64,000 bases of DNA from Polydactylus sextarius. Its lineage: Eukaryota; Chordata; Actinopteri; Polynemidae. Below the pieces are notes generated by a model that did no database searches, was not told the DNA's origin, and saw nothing but the letters and a program-made list of their open reading frames with translations. Location of the stretch: assembly GCA_016801845.1 (NCBI GenBank), contig CM028928.1, positions 15,411,327 through 15,475,326 of the forward strand, read 5' to 3'. A program made the position numbers and the translations under genes. The first letter of the stretch is position 1. Every line of letters starts with the position of its first letter. Shown piece after piece: positions 47,945 through 59,330 of the stretch.

Positions 47945-48076
47945 TGATGGACTGCTGTTCTGTCCAGGGTGGTTCTCCTCCTTCCACCCAGTTCTTGTTT
48001 AGAGAGCATGACCCTGAGAGGAACAAGACTTATGTGTTTGCTAAAAATTAAACATATAAATAAAAATGGATGGATG
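47945..48076 (+). repeat. L2/SINE-type 3' tail remnant
   Basis: GATGGACTGCTGTTCTGTCC then AGGGTGG at the left, GACCCTGAGAGGAACAAG in the middle and AAAAATGGATGGATG at the right follow in order the common fish L2-LINE/SINE tail (from memory: GATGGACTGGCGACCTGTCCAGGGTG, then GACCCTGAA.AGGA.AAG, then AATGGATGGATG). The GC-rich middle of the consensus is decayed. No reverse transcriptase sequence precedes it, so it is a 5'-truncated LINE or a SINE using the same tail. Confidence 0.6.
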
Positions 48077-50929
48077 CACTGAAAATAGAGTTTAAGTATC
48101 CAGACAGATCCCAGTTTGTACCAGTGTGTCTGTGCTGTTCTTGTTTACTGCACATTGGTCTGTGGAAGTAAACAAAAATACAAACTCCAGCCAGAACAGA
48201 CTGTCACTTAAACACTGAGTGAACATTTTGATGTAATTTGTATGTCTGCCTGCATGCAATCATGTACCCCCCAAAAAAGTTGTAACATGGATTTGCTGCT
48301 GTTTTGCCTCAACTTGTGTTAAACTTCAACTTTCTATTTGCATATATTATGTAAGCAGAAAATGAACCACAGGACTGAGGTTTTCTTACTTAAAGTGAAG
48401 AGTCTTTTGAAACATAAATCAAAAGCAAAGAAAGCGCTTGCTGCACACACTGAACCTCAGCTCTCTGGCTCCAACTTAAACTTAATACTTGGTATTTATT
48501 TAAACCATTTCTGTGTGAAGTGAAAGAGCAACACATTTCAAACATGCTCCATTGGGCTGGATTGTCTGCATTTGACAAGCTCCCAGTTGAATTGTACTGC
48601 TTTGCTCTGTACTGCAGAGGATCTCTGCTTTTTATTTCAAATACAAACTTAAAGGAGGAAATTACACTTTACGTGGAAATTTGAAGATTCAGGTTATTTT
48701 TCCTCTACTGCCAATTCAATTAGCACCCAAAGGAAAATTTGATTTTACTTCTAATAAAATGTGTAAAACTATATAACTATATTATAGATGATGTTGCAGT
48801 ATATATAGTATCACATGCACAGCTGCACACAAAGCTCATCCTTTTAATTCACACACAAGAGTTGCATTGGCCGTCTTCCAACCCAGTGTAAATTCTGCTG
48901 TTGTCAGTGACTGTCTATAGGAGGAGATCTTTAAGTTGTGAGCATGCGAAGAATGAGGTTGGGAAGGATCCATAGTTTCCATTAAGAGTAATTTCTTGTC
49001 TGATTTGCTGAGTAAACATGCAATCCTTCCAAGTAGCCCATTATGAACAAAGACAATGCCAAACTGTGTAAAATCAATTCATCAAAATAGGTGAATGTAA
49101 AGCAAGTTAGTGCTCCTGGCAACAAAGATGCATAGTATGGCTTTTATTATTAAAAATGCTTAGCAATATTTCTAGTAATACAGTTCAATTTTGTTTTACT
49201 GGGACCCCTATAAGAAGGGCAATTTGCAATTATAGAGGAATATACAGGAAGCAGGACTGTTAAGGTTTTCCCTGCAGCACATTAGCTTATGCAGCTAAAT
49301 TTACTGTTGTGTATTAAAAAAAAAATAAAATACATGACAATACATGACATAGTTTTCTAAAACAAAAACAAAACAAAAAAACTTCAACCCACTTAGTAAT
49401 TCAAAATAGGTAACTAGCTACAACTTGAGGATCTGTTAAGACATGTTCAGAAGAAAACACATTTAACTATTGAGAAAGTACCATGAAATGCTGCTGACAC
49501 CACAGACAATTTATTTATTTATTATAAAAAAAAAAAAAAAACATCTAAATTGAAATTGTGAATCAAAAATGTTTTTGCAGCAACATGGTGCTTTCTGCTC
49601 ATATTTTGTCCTGTTCTTTGTGAGTAAACACAAGTCCAAAGCCTGAAGCTGCAACACACATCACCATTAGACTGGCACAAAGTAATTAAATTAATTAAGA
49701 GTAAATGCCACAGAAAAATCACGCTCTTCAAGAGTTTTCCTGAAAGTGCTGTAATGTGAATGAACTTGATGAAACTACAAGTAAAATGTTTTCATAATTA
49801 AATGTGATTAAGCACCAGGACCACTGATGGTGGATTGTTATGTGTGTGATGTTTCAGCTATGACAGCAGTTTTTCTTTGCCTTTGTTCGTTTCCTTTTAT
49901 GTTGTCCTTGCCCTTCCCTGCACCTCTCAGCTGGTGAACAAAGTTTGGCAACTTCACTCTTCAGTGAGAAATCACTGTGTTTTGATTATGTTGAAGGAAA
50001 ATGCTCCCAGGAGCCTGAGTAGAAAACAAGAACCGGGGTGTGTGGATTTGCTTCACCTACTGTCACATATACAGTGTACATGTCTGCTATTTGAAAATGG
50101 TAAAACCTAATAGCTAATAGGTCTTCATGAAGGCTAAAATAACCTGAGTGTGTGTTCACTTCTGAAAGTTTATAGATTTAGTGTCACATCTCCAGTTAAT
50201 GTTCTATAGTGTTGTGGGATGTCAATCTGTAATCTATCAAGATTATGGAAGCATCAACTTCTAAACTTTTTACTCTTCACTTAATTATGTGAATTCTCTA
50301 TTTTTTTGTGCTCAGTTATTTGATCTCTTAGATCAAGTTAAGTTTAAATTAGGAACAGTGTTCGAGAGACTTTTCTGGAGCATTAATAATTATAAACAAG
50401 AAATTATGAACAGCTAAAATATGTGGAGAAAAATATTTTTTAAAAATGTGTATTTCAAAATGTGTGTTTAATATAATGACAGTTTTCACCTTCAAATAAA
50501 ATACAACTTTTTTGCTACATTTGTAAGGTCAATAACATCTTGTGTGACAAAGCACAGAAAATTAAAACACTTTGTGATTTATTCAGCGTCATCCTTCTGA
50601 TGGAAGCAGTTGCCTGGAAAATCAGATCAACAACTAGAGAACGTTCAAAGAGGCAAACCATGCTTCAAAAATTAATGAGACATGTTGTGTTTGTTGTGTT
50701 GCTATGATATCAATTGTTAAATGATCCTAACTTCACTTATAACCACGCACTTACCAACACAGACTGGGTTTATGAACTCATGGCAGTGACTGTCACCATC
50801 AAACTCCACTAACATGACAGGATGTTGAGTTATTCATGAAATAAACGGTCAATTGAAACAAGGTTTTGAAACAAACTGTAGGATTCGTAAAAGACATTAA
50901 CCTTCTTACAACAGAGCTGAATTATAAAG
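48077..50929. other. Non-coding stretch, no gene recognised
   Basis: AT-rich with A-runs at about 49,317-49,325, 49,376-49,381 and 49,527-49,541. No exon, repeat family or RNA gene is recognised. Confidence 0.55.
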
Positions 50930-51610
50930 CTGTGGTTGGTTTCTACCATTAATGTCATAGCTGATTGGTTGCCAGCTATTTGGTCTAATGGCTGCATGAC
51001 ATGGTTTATACCCCTTAATTATAGTTAGATTATTGCCTGCCTCGGCTGTTCTGTAGAAAGCCAGGGGTGTGGACCAGCGCTGTCAGCTCTTTCTGCCCCT
51101 GGTCTCTGGATCGCAGCTTCATTGGTTGTTAAGTGTAACATATGGAATACCTCTCCCTCTCCATGCTCTACTCCCAGTAGAATAATCAAGGTATTCTCAG
51201 AAGCTCAATGCTGTGTCTCTCTATCATAGTAAATTGGGCAGTCTGTTCATTGTCGCTGATAAAAATAGGCAGCGCTATCAGTGGCCTGCTATGAAACACA
51301 GCAGTGAGGTGGCTATGATACAAAGACAATGAGAGCTCCTTGTTGATTACAAGTATATCACGCTCATGTGTCAGATCCTCCTGATTACAGTTCTACAAAA
51401 CATCCTTGGATATTGGTAAATGACGGTGCTGTGCATGTTTAACTGTTCAAGAAGTTCCGGGGAGGAAATATAAAGCCTGATGAATTGGCTGTATTTCTAT
51501 TTCATAGACATTATATTGCAAATATACCTTGGCAGAGACAAGGAGGAAAACAAGATGTGACACTCCCATTGCCCAGTGCTCCTGCAAAATGCCGGCAGAG
51601 GCCTTGTATG
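50930..51610. promoter_or_regulatory. Candidate conserved non-coding block
   Basis: About 680 bp of complex sequence without simple repeats. It is rich in CCAAT and homeodomain cores (GCTGATTGGTTGCCAGC, CCTTAATTATAGTTAGATTA, GTTGATTACAAG) and has a GC-richer middle (51,050-51,120). There is no long frame. It is the longest such block in the window and would be a prime target for a cross-fish alignment. Confidence 0.32.
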
Positions 51611-52061
51611 TATTCAAGGTTGATTCTTCTCCTTGGGGACCATTAGTAACAACCTTTCAGAAGCACTGATTGGAAAGAGAGGCGCTCTGCATATCAACAG
51701 GAAGTAGCATCCCAAGAGGTTGGCAGTCTGGTCACAGAGGTGTGAAGAGGAGCTGACTAAGGGAGGTGGTGCGAAATGAATGAGAGAAAAGGGGAAAGGC
51801 GCAAAAAAAAAAAAAAAGAAAGAAAAAGCCATAAAACAAAAGCAGGTGCTAGCCACAGGGAAGTTGTGATTAAGATGCATTTAAGCAGAAATAAGTGGGA
51901 GGTATTTGTTTATTGCCTTTAAACAGACAGATTCACAAGACGAAATGTGGTCATCTAACAATCTCTAACAAATCAAACACATTTCCAATCAATTTGTCTC
52001 AATTATTTATAAATAAACAATATTAATAGAGCAATTAGCAACACTATTAGATAACACAACA
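51611..52061. other. Non-coding stretch, no gene recognised
   Basis: An A-rich tract lies at 51,801-51,827. The minus-strand frame at 51,614-51,880 is a product of that tract. Otherwise featureless. Confidence 0.5.
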
Positions 52062-52069
52062 ATTAGAAA

Positions 52070-52884
52070 TAAAGGTGTCAAAAGTATTTACATTCATTAC
52101 TCAACTAGAAGTATAGATACTCTGGTTTAAAAAGACTTCTGTAGAAGTTGAAGTATCAGCTCAAGGTTTTTACTCAAGTAAAAGTGTAAAAGTACTGGTT
52201 TCAAAACTACTTGTAGTATTAAAGTAAAAGCAATGTAAGGGGGTAAAAATGCAATTAAGGACAAAAGGTTAGGCTGCGCCACAGGGCCCTATGGTGCACT
52301 ACCTCACCTCCCCCAAAAACATTATAAAATAAAATAATATAATAATAAATATAAACTATTATATTATATATGAGATATTATATTATATTAAAATGTTAAT
52401 GTTGCTAAATTTGGAATGCACTAGGGTACCTCTTTCAGCCACATATATGCTGATTGAAAATGAACAGATTTTTAGTACAATGCAACTATATTAAAGAAGA
52501 ATATATGTGTTCCACTGAGCATTAACATGTGTTTCATGGAGCCCAAGATATGATGACTAATTGCCAGTATTGTAATGCTGTAAACTTCAGAGGCATGTTG
52601 TCAGTAACCTTTAGTGGAATGTAAATGTCTATCCAAGCTTAGCTGCAGGAATCTGTTTTTTGAACGATGACAAGTCAGAATAAAAACAAGCTGAAATGAA
52701 ATAGGAGTAACAAGGGTATTTTTAAAAAGGAAGGAGTAGAAAGTATAAATAATTGCGTGAAAATGTAAGTAGTAGAAGTAAAAAGTCGTCTGAAAAATAA
52801 TTTACTCTAGTAAAGTATAGATAACCAAAATTTCTGATTAAGGAAAGTAACAAAGTATTTGTACTTCGTTACTTGACACATCTG
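52070..52884. mobile_element. Non-autonomous hAT element with target-site duplication
   Basis: The ends are TAAAGGTGTCA at the left and, on the reverse strand, CAGATGTGTCAAGTAACGAA at the right. Both fit the CAGAGGTGTCAA-type terminus of a widespread fish hAT repeat. The flanking 8-mers are ATTAGAAA (52062-52069) and ATTAGTAA (52885-52892), identical at 7 of 8 bases, the hAT duplication length. The interior carries the telltale ACTCAAGTAAAAGTGTAAAA and TACTTGAC-type strings seen throughout teleosts, plus an AT-rich insert at 52,318-52,392. It has 815 bp and no transposase frame. The two end changes are transitions, consistent with age. Confidence 0.78.
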
Positions 52885-52892
52885 ATTAGTAA

Positions 52893-54719
52893 GTACAAAA
52901 GAAGCACAATCTACTTGTACTGTTGTAACCTCTGTTTTAATGCAGTCATTTTGCTGAACAGTAACTGTTTGCTCATTACACTTCCTGACTGAATGCAACA
53001 TCTTGGACACAATTCTGTGTCCTTTTTTTTCCAGTGTATATAACACTGTTAGCTTGTTATAACATATGTTTGACTGAAGTTTTGGCACTGAAACGAGGAG
53101 CTGTGACAAAGCCTTTAGTTCAACAGTCAAAAACAGAGATGTAACCTAATGAAGACATCCACAGCCGGAGACTGGCACTACTGCGCCGTGTCACAGCAAA
53201 AGGGTGAAATATCACCTCAGCATGAGAAAAGTGAATCAAACAACACACACAGCAAACCAAAAGAACAAAGAGCTTGGAGTGTATTGGCTCATCTATCAAC
53301 AGCATCTCTCTCTTCAAGGCAGAGCAGGCAGGAAAACCATCAGTCACATTTTTAAACAATAGTCTCTCCATCTTTGTCATGCAGCACCAGCAGAATGACT
53401 TTACTTCAAATGTCTAGAGAAAAATCTGTGGAGAGTGCTGGATTTTGAGGTCATTCTTACAGAAAGTGTTGGACAGGCTGTCTTGGAGGTTTTACCTCAG
53501 GAAAAGCAGTCCTTCGGTCCCACTGGTATGCGATGCTACATTCAGAGAAGTGAGGTAACTAACAGTTGGCACAAAGAGGGCATCAACATATTGATGGTGT
53601 GTGTGCTAGCTAGGAGGCATTGATTCGAAGAGTGTGAAGACTTCTATGTGAAAAGAGCCTTTTACAAAAGTGTCATGAGTCATTGCGGTTATCTCATCGC
53701 TTTCTGTCTGTGAAAACACTTGTGTCCATCTGTGTGTAAGTGGAGGGTGAAGTGGGGTATACATGGTGCAGACAACAACTCTGGGTGGAAAAGATTTTCA
53801 CATATGGCAACCAAAGTAATTTCTATTTACAGAAATTTCCTCTTACCCCTCTTACCCCTTTCTACTTACCCCTTGTAGATAAACAGAGATGGAAATACAG
53901 ATTTTACATTATTTCTTGGACTGGATATTTTCCAAATCAGTCAATGTTTGATTTGATGGCTGACAAAGCACAATAGAGTCTTAACCAAAAAAAGACTTAA
54001 CCAAAAGAAAAATGTCAACTGTCTTGCAGAAGAGAACAAGCTTGAGACGGGGACTAACCTTGTGGCTTCAACACTCAATGAGATTGTAAAACAGATCCTG
54101 CATCTGACTAGAACAGAGTGTTATATCAGCCTTTTAACAAAAATCTTGCAACAGGAGACAGCAACTGGTTCCATTCTTTGGTATATATTCTCACTGTTTA
54201 CTGAGCATATTAGTGTGAAATGATATGAAATCATACAACAAAAACAGTGTGAGTGACCGGCTACAGTGACTTATTCTGACAAAATAATCTTAAATCAAAA
54301 TCCTTATACATACCAGTTGTGCTAAAGCTCTCATTCCCATTTTTTCCACATGTATCGGTTGGTAGTCCAAACTCCATCAGGTATAAGGTTGTTGTTTAAA
54401 AGATAACATATGGATAATGAGTGGAAATGATTGTTCCTACTTTACTTACTTGCAGTTACTTGATTAAGAATAATTAACACTCATTAAATAAGCTAACCTT
54501 CTATAACAGTAGTCCCCAGCCACCCCTTCAGGGATTCCAAGATGATCAACAAGGGAGCACAGAATACATATAATTCACCAAAAAAAAAAAAACAAAAAAA
54601 AAAAAACAATGTTTTTTTAAAACTGACATTTGCATTTTCCTTGTGAATTACTGAATCATTTTACATCCCCAGGCCTCTAATTCCCCATACATAAATCAAT
54701 CTGGGCAGGAAAAATTACT
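52893..54719. other. Non-coding stretch, no gene recognised
   Basis: Short CTCTTACCC-type tandem units lie at 53,839-53,878 and A-rich tracts at 54,580-54,607. CAGTAGTCCCCAGCC at 54,507 looks like one end of a Charlie-type hAT element, but no partner end was found. No exon is recognised. Confidence 0.5.
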
Positions 54720-55130
54720 CTACTGGCTAACTCGCTAATCCTTCGTATCCACTGCTCAGGGTTTGTGGATGAAACCTTGAAGCAGCTAAGGTCGCAAATC
54801 CGCCACAGGCCCCAAGTTAAAAAGACACCCATTGTTCTCCATCAGCCCCACCGGACAATGTGAGGGGGGCAGCTGACAGCCCAGAATTAATTGACATGCC
54901 TCCAAGAGGTTGTTCTCTAATAACATATTGATCCAACAGGCCTGATATGCAAAGCATCTGCCAGCGAGTGTCACTGGCGAGGTGAAACAAATGCCCTCGG
55001 AATACCTTCGACCAGGCAGTGTTGATTAAAGGAGGTATTAGAGCTCATGATCACATAGAACTAGCGTGTCAGGTATTCCACACTGAACCGTGTCAGAACC
55101 AGTCCTCATTAGCAGATAACATATTCCACA
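54720..55130. promoter_or_regulatory. Candidate conserved non-coding block
   Basis: Complex sequence with scattered CpGs. It contains an AGAATTAATTGACATGCC core (homeodomain plus TGACA), GATATGCAAAGCATC (octamer-like) and GTTGATTAAAGGAGG (LEF/TCF- or homeodomain-like). There are no simple repeats. The 62-codon minus-strand frame at 54,786-54,974 has no recognised domain. It looks strongly like a developmental enhancer in style, though unproven. Confidence 0.35.
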
Positions 55131-55923
55131 ACTACTAAAAGCTGGGACAGATTCTCATTAAACTTTCATAAATTACAAGAATTTAATGACCAGTTCAAGA
55201 TTCCAGCTTTTTGTTTTGCCACTGACCTTCAGAGTCTCAACAGGATAATAACGTTCACTTTGCTACAAGAAGCGTTTCTCAAAAAAAAAAAAAAAAAGAA
55301 AAAATCACTCAAATGTTTCAAATCCTTAAGTTACAATGGTCAAGGCTTTATTGTGAAAACGAAGACATTTCATCAAATTTGAAGGTAAAAAAAATACTTC
55401 AATGACTCGTATAACAATGGTGTAAGAAGATACTGAGCCACAGAAATAGGTATGCTTTTGTGTGTGAAGGGCAGATTTTAAGCATGTTCTTTTTTGGACA
55501 GAAGGCTGAGATTTCTCTCTCTGAGCTTCTTCTTCAAAAAAAAAAAAAAATTAATTCAGTTTTTTAACCATATCTCAGTCTGTATGTGTGTAACTAAACT
55601 GTAAGTAGATGTGATATGTACAAGAATCTCTGTGTGTGTGTTCATATTGTGTGTGTAATCAGTAAGTGTACAACAGTTTTAAATCTGTATTCACATTTGC
55701 AAGTGTATTGCGAGTTGTGAATGTGTAAAGAAGTCTGTAAATGCACAAATACGGTAGCTCTATGACAGTTGGGACCACGTCAGTCATTCAAAATTGGCCA
55801 CTTACAAACTTTATTCAGTCTCGGTTGTCAATAAATTTGGTCAACGTGTTGTAGCCACAGAGTGAGTTTTGTACATCCACCTTTTTTTTTTTTTTTAAAT
55901 TGACATCAATTACATCGAAGAGC
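55131..55923. other. Non-coding stretch, no gene recognised
   Basis: A-runs at about 55,280-55,296 and 55,537-55,551, TG-rich sequence at about 55,620-55,660 and a T-run at 55,881-55,895. No gene is recognised. Confidence 0.5.
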
Positions 55924-56232
55924 TGTTTACATGGCACCAATTCAAACAATCCACATTCCATCTGCATTTAAACAGCCCAGAGCAATTAATCAGATTCCTC
56001 ACACATCACTTCAAACAATTTGCCGCCAGAACAGTAGGGGGCGATACGTTTTTTCCGCTAGGCACTGCCATGCTGTTGACTTCTTCACTGGCACTCACAC
56101 ATGTCATTACACATTACCCCCATGTACAGCACACATCAATGTAACATAATCAGTAACAAGATGTACTCTAACAATCTAATTGCATGTTATATGCATATAT
56201 CTCTAATCGGATTAAAGCAGTGCATGTAAACA
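55924..56232. mobile_element. Small inverted-repeat (MITE-like) element
   Basis: The left end reads TGTTTACATGGCACC. The reverse complement of the right end reads TGTTTACATGCACTG, then CTTTAATCCGATTAGAG. This termini style (GTTTACATG.CAC followed by ATTAATC/ATCAGATT) is familiar from fish short elements. The length is about 309 bp with no transposase. I could not find a convincing target duplication, so superfamily and exact ends are uncertain. A CTCF-like string lies inside. Confidence 0.45.
56031..56043 (+). promoter_or_regulatory. CTCF-like motif inside a MITE-like element
   Basis: ACAGTAGGGGGCG fits the CTCF core apart from its first positions. Being inside a repeat, it may be one of many dispersed copies. 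Confidence 0.3.
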
Positions 56233-56314
56233 TACTCACTGATACATGGCACATGTAACAGTGGTGGGATGGCTTGTATGTTCTGTGTGATTTTTGTCTT
56301 TACACCATCTCCAT

Positions 56315-56377
56315 TTTCCACAGCCTCTGGTCCGATGGCGTGAGTCCACACGCCATCGGACCAGAGGCTTCAGGAAA
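56315..56377. repeat. Perfect 21-bp-arm hairpin, GC-rich
   Basis: The left arm 56322-56342 and right arm 56349-56369 are perfectly complementary over 21 bp, with a 6-base centre AGTCCA. After a small internal loop the pairing resumes for 5 bp (TTTCC at 56315-56319 with GGAAA at 56373-56377). The arms contain GGTCCGATGGCG, with CpGs unusual for this neighbourhood. No T-run follows and no gene adjoins. The stem is shorter and more perfect than a typical pre-miRNA, and the loop is small. A recent template-switch inversion is the simplest reading. Confidence 0.9.
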
Positions 56378-57234
56378 CCACTGAAGTAGAAAGACACATG
56401 CACCAAAATATGTTTCTATGAACCAAATCTCAGTGATGAAGCTGTGAAAGCAAGTTTCATCATAGCCGAGGGGGGGGAAAAAAGCCATTTCAGGGAGGCT
56501 GTTCACAGAAAAAAAAAAAACTATGTGCTATAAGTTGGTGTCATTATATGCTTCAACAAACGACAGGCATTTCCAAATGTCAGTTGATTCATAATCAAAG
56601 CTCAAACATCAGCTCATCTGAAGGTGAAGTACATACAAGGAAAAGAGTGGACTGGATGGAAACGAGAGACAGGGGACATGAGCGGTGAGGTGACTGCTTA
56701 TCACTGCATTATGCATAAGGATGTGAAGAGCTAGTATTTTACACATAGCTGTGTTGCCAAAGCAGTGGTAAACTGTTTGCGCAAACTTTTATAAGATGTA
56801 TGAGGAAATCTCCAGCTCCATAACTAGGAATGAAAAGGCTGTTGCCAAGCTTCAAGATGAAAAGTTGTTGTGTGGCTTGACTTTTTATGTGTAATATAAC
56901 AGAGCTTCTCAGCAGTCTGAATATGAAACTGTAGGGATGCAAACTGGTGATCATAGGCATGTGAAAGCCTTTTAAACAAAAACAACCTGTAAAAGCAGCG
57001 GCAAACGCACTCATCACTGCGATTCCCATGAGAGATGTGCAGCAAAACAATTAACACTGAGGACATTTAAAAGCAGAATTTGGTGTGAGATTTGCTGATT
57101 TTTAAAACTCACAAAATTGGGTGACCATTGTAGAAGAAGTACCTCATAGTAAAATGAAGCATAAATAATTGTTCCAGAACATCTCATGTAAACAATGTTT
57201 ATTGGGTTTTCTTGTGCTTGATGTCTTTATTGTG
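56378..57234. other. Non-coding stretch, no gene recognised
   Basis: A G-run at about 56,469-56,477 and an A-run at 56,510-56,520. Two overlapping minus-strand frames at 56,739-57,066 (103 and 80 codons) have Phe/Cys-rich, featureless translations and are not called. Confidence 0.5.
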
Positions 57235-57260
57235 CTGTAGCCCAATATTAAGGGCTACAG
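57235..57260. repeat. Perfect 9-bp-arm hairpin
   Basis: CTGTAGCCC (57235-57243), an 8-base AATATTAA centre, then GGGCTACAG (57252-57260). A related direct repeat follows at once (CAATATTAAG against CAATAATAAG). Confidence 0.85.
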
Positions 57261-57441
57261 TCCAATAATAAGCTGAAATAATGTAAGTGGTCAGTGAAAA
57301 CCATTATGAAGGGCACATTGTATGAGAGCAAGGTCCTCAACAGGGGTGGATTCTCTACTTTAAATGAGTCTAAGTTCTGAGGATGGGGGCTCATTGTTTT
57401 AGTGATGCTGACTGGCAATGAGTGCTCAGCTTTACCCTCAC

Positions 57442-57467
57442 CAAACATGAACAAATGTTCATGTTTG
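57442..57467. repeat. Perfect 11-bp-arm hairpin
   Basis: CAAACATGAAC (57442-57452), an AAAT centre, then GTTCATGTTTG (57457-57467). The arms are perfectly complementary. Confidence 0.85.
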
Positions 57468-58919
57468 AACAAACTCAGACAAATAAAACAGAACTTCACA
57501 CACAGACAAACAAGGTCATTTATCATGCTCTTAATTTCATATATGCTTGTACATGTATTAATAAATTGATTTGGTTTGAAAGTTTTGGTAATGACAGTGG
57601 TGTCATTTAGAGTGCAGTCGGGGTATAAGAAAACTTTACATGCTTTGGTTTATCAGAGCAGAGAGAACAGGTGCTTTGCAGACTGGGACAGTCATGTAGA
57701 GAAAACACCGAGCAATCTGAGAGAAAATAAAAAAAAAATAACACAGTCTCTGAAGAAGATGCTCAGTGCTTAAAACGTTACACAACATTAGCGGTGGCCA
57801 AAAAAATTACATGACTGTCCTGTTTTCTGAAGCAGCTGTTTTCTGTGCTTGGACAGACTGAGGCGTGTTGTCTACAGCTGCTGGAGTTTAATTTTGTAGT
57901 TGGGGAGATATCACTGCAGAGAGGAATTTGTCATCACAATTTGCTGCATCTTTCAACAAACAAAATAATAGTATCAAAGATGTTAATATAATCTTATGTG
58001 TTTTATCCCAGACCCTATGTAGGGTTCCATTCTAGAACACAGATTTAAGACAATTAAAATCTATATAAGGCACATGTAAACTGGTTGCAAGAGTTCAGAT
58101 GTATAACATATCCATCAATATAAAAGAATGCACTGACTCATAGTCACAGCGAAGCCTTTAGACGGAGGAAGCTGACCACATTTTGAAGTCTCAAGAAAAC
58201 ATTCTCAAATGAAAAGCATGAATAAAATAAGAATCGTCCCAGGCAAGATTTGACACTGCAGCACCACTAGTTTGTAGAAAAATGGCAGATTTACAGAGCA
58301 CAGCGGCCATAACTCTACTATGTATGGTTGCGACTTGCAGTATTAGTTGTGATACTAAGGGAGTTTCACTGTTGTCACAGAAAACAATTTATTTTAAACA
58401 CATCTTTTGATTGGTTAACTGGTTGATTTGGTAAACTCTGTGACTATTAACTGTTTATAGAATTACTCATTTTTACATCACAGTATATATACACACAACA
58501 TTGAGAATAACTGACGCGTTACAAGATAAAGCTGCTTCATATTGTGAATTCAGTGAGTGAAGTCGCTTGTGATTCTATCAAGGAGAAAAAGTAAAGTCAT
58601 TTCTAAAACCTCTCTGTCTTATTTAATGTGCATTTTACAAGCCTCACTTGGGAGCCATTTGGGAACCTTATGCCAAATCAATACTGAATTTTACCAACAG
58701 GAATGTGATAAAATAATATATTTACTCAAATAAATATATAAAAAAGGAGCAGTAGATAAAATCTAAGATGACAAGCAGCTAAAAAATACTGTATGTATTA
58801 AAGAAAGACAGCTAAAAGTGGAAAATATGACTTTCCCAACTTTCTCACAAAACATCTCCACATTCCCACTGGAACATTCAAATGGAAAATAATTATCACA
58901 AATCACTTGGCATCTTGCT
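57468..58919. other. Non-coding stretch, no gene recognised
   Basis: AT-rich and without recognisable exons, repeats or RNA genes. Frames of 62-65 codons at 57,422-57,773 are not credible genes. Confidence 0.55.
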
Positions 58920-59330
58920 TGTTACTTGGCTTGTGTTTACTGCTTTTATATGGTCAAAACCCTTTATGCTGCAGGGATTCACTGCAGTCCATTGCTTCAC
59001 TGGATTTATCCATCTTCTTGTAAAGTTGGTCAGAGGCAATTTGTCCATCAAGCTTTGCTAACTGCACTAAATTACCCATAATTCAAATAGTCATGTTTCC
59101 AGTCTTTTGTTTATATGGCTATGATGACAAGAAAGAGCAAGCAGCCAATCTGCTGTTCCTGGCTGAGATACAAAGCCCACTAATTAAAAGTCTGTCCAGT
59201 CTCTAGTCCTCCCTTTGCAGACAACTCTTATTGGATAGGAGAGCTTGCAGCCCTCTGTTTTGCATTTTGATGTCTTCATCATTGTAATTGCTGGTTAAGT
59301 CGCCTTGCATTATTGATGAGCCCATACGGT
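58920..59330. promoter_or_regulatory. Candidate conserved non-coding block
   Basis: Complex, repeat-free sequence with GTGTTTACTG (forkhead), CACTAATTAAAAG, CATCATTGTAATTGCTGG and CTCTTATTGGATAGG cores. There is no open frame across the block. The composition resembles fish enhancers. No alignment was available. Confidence 0.28.

Noticed and set aside
54507..54521. hAT-Charlie-like end CAGTAGTCCCCAGCC
   Set aside because: No inverted partner or 8-bp duplication was found nearby. It may be a solitary fragment.
57208..57222. TTGTGCTTGAT, the start of miR-218
   Set aside because: The match breaks after 11 bases and there is no hairpin around it.
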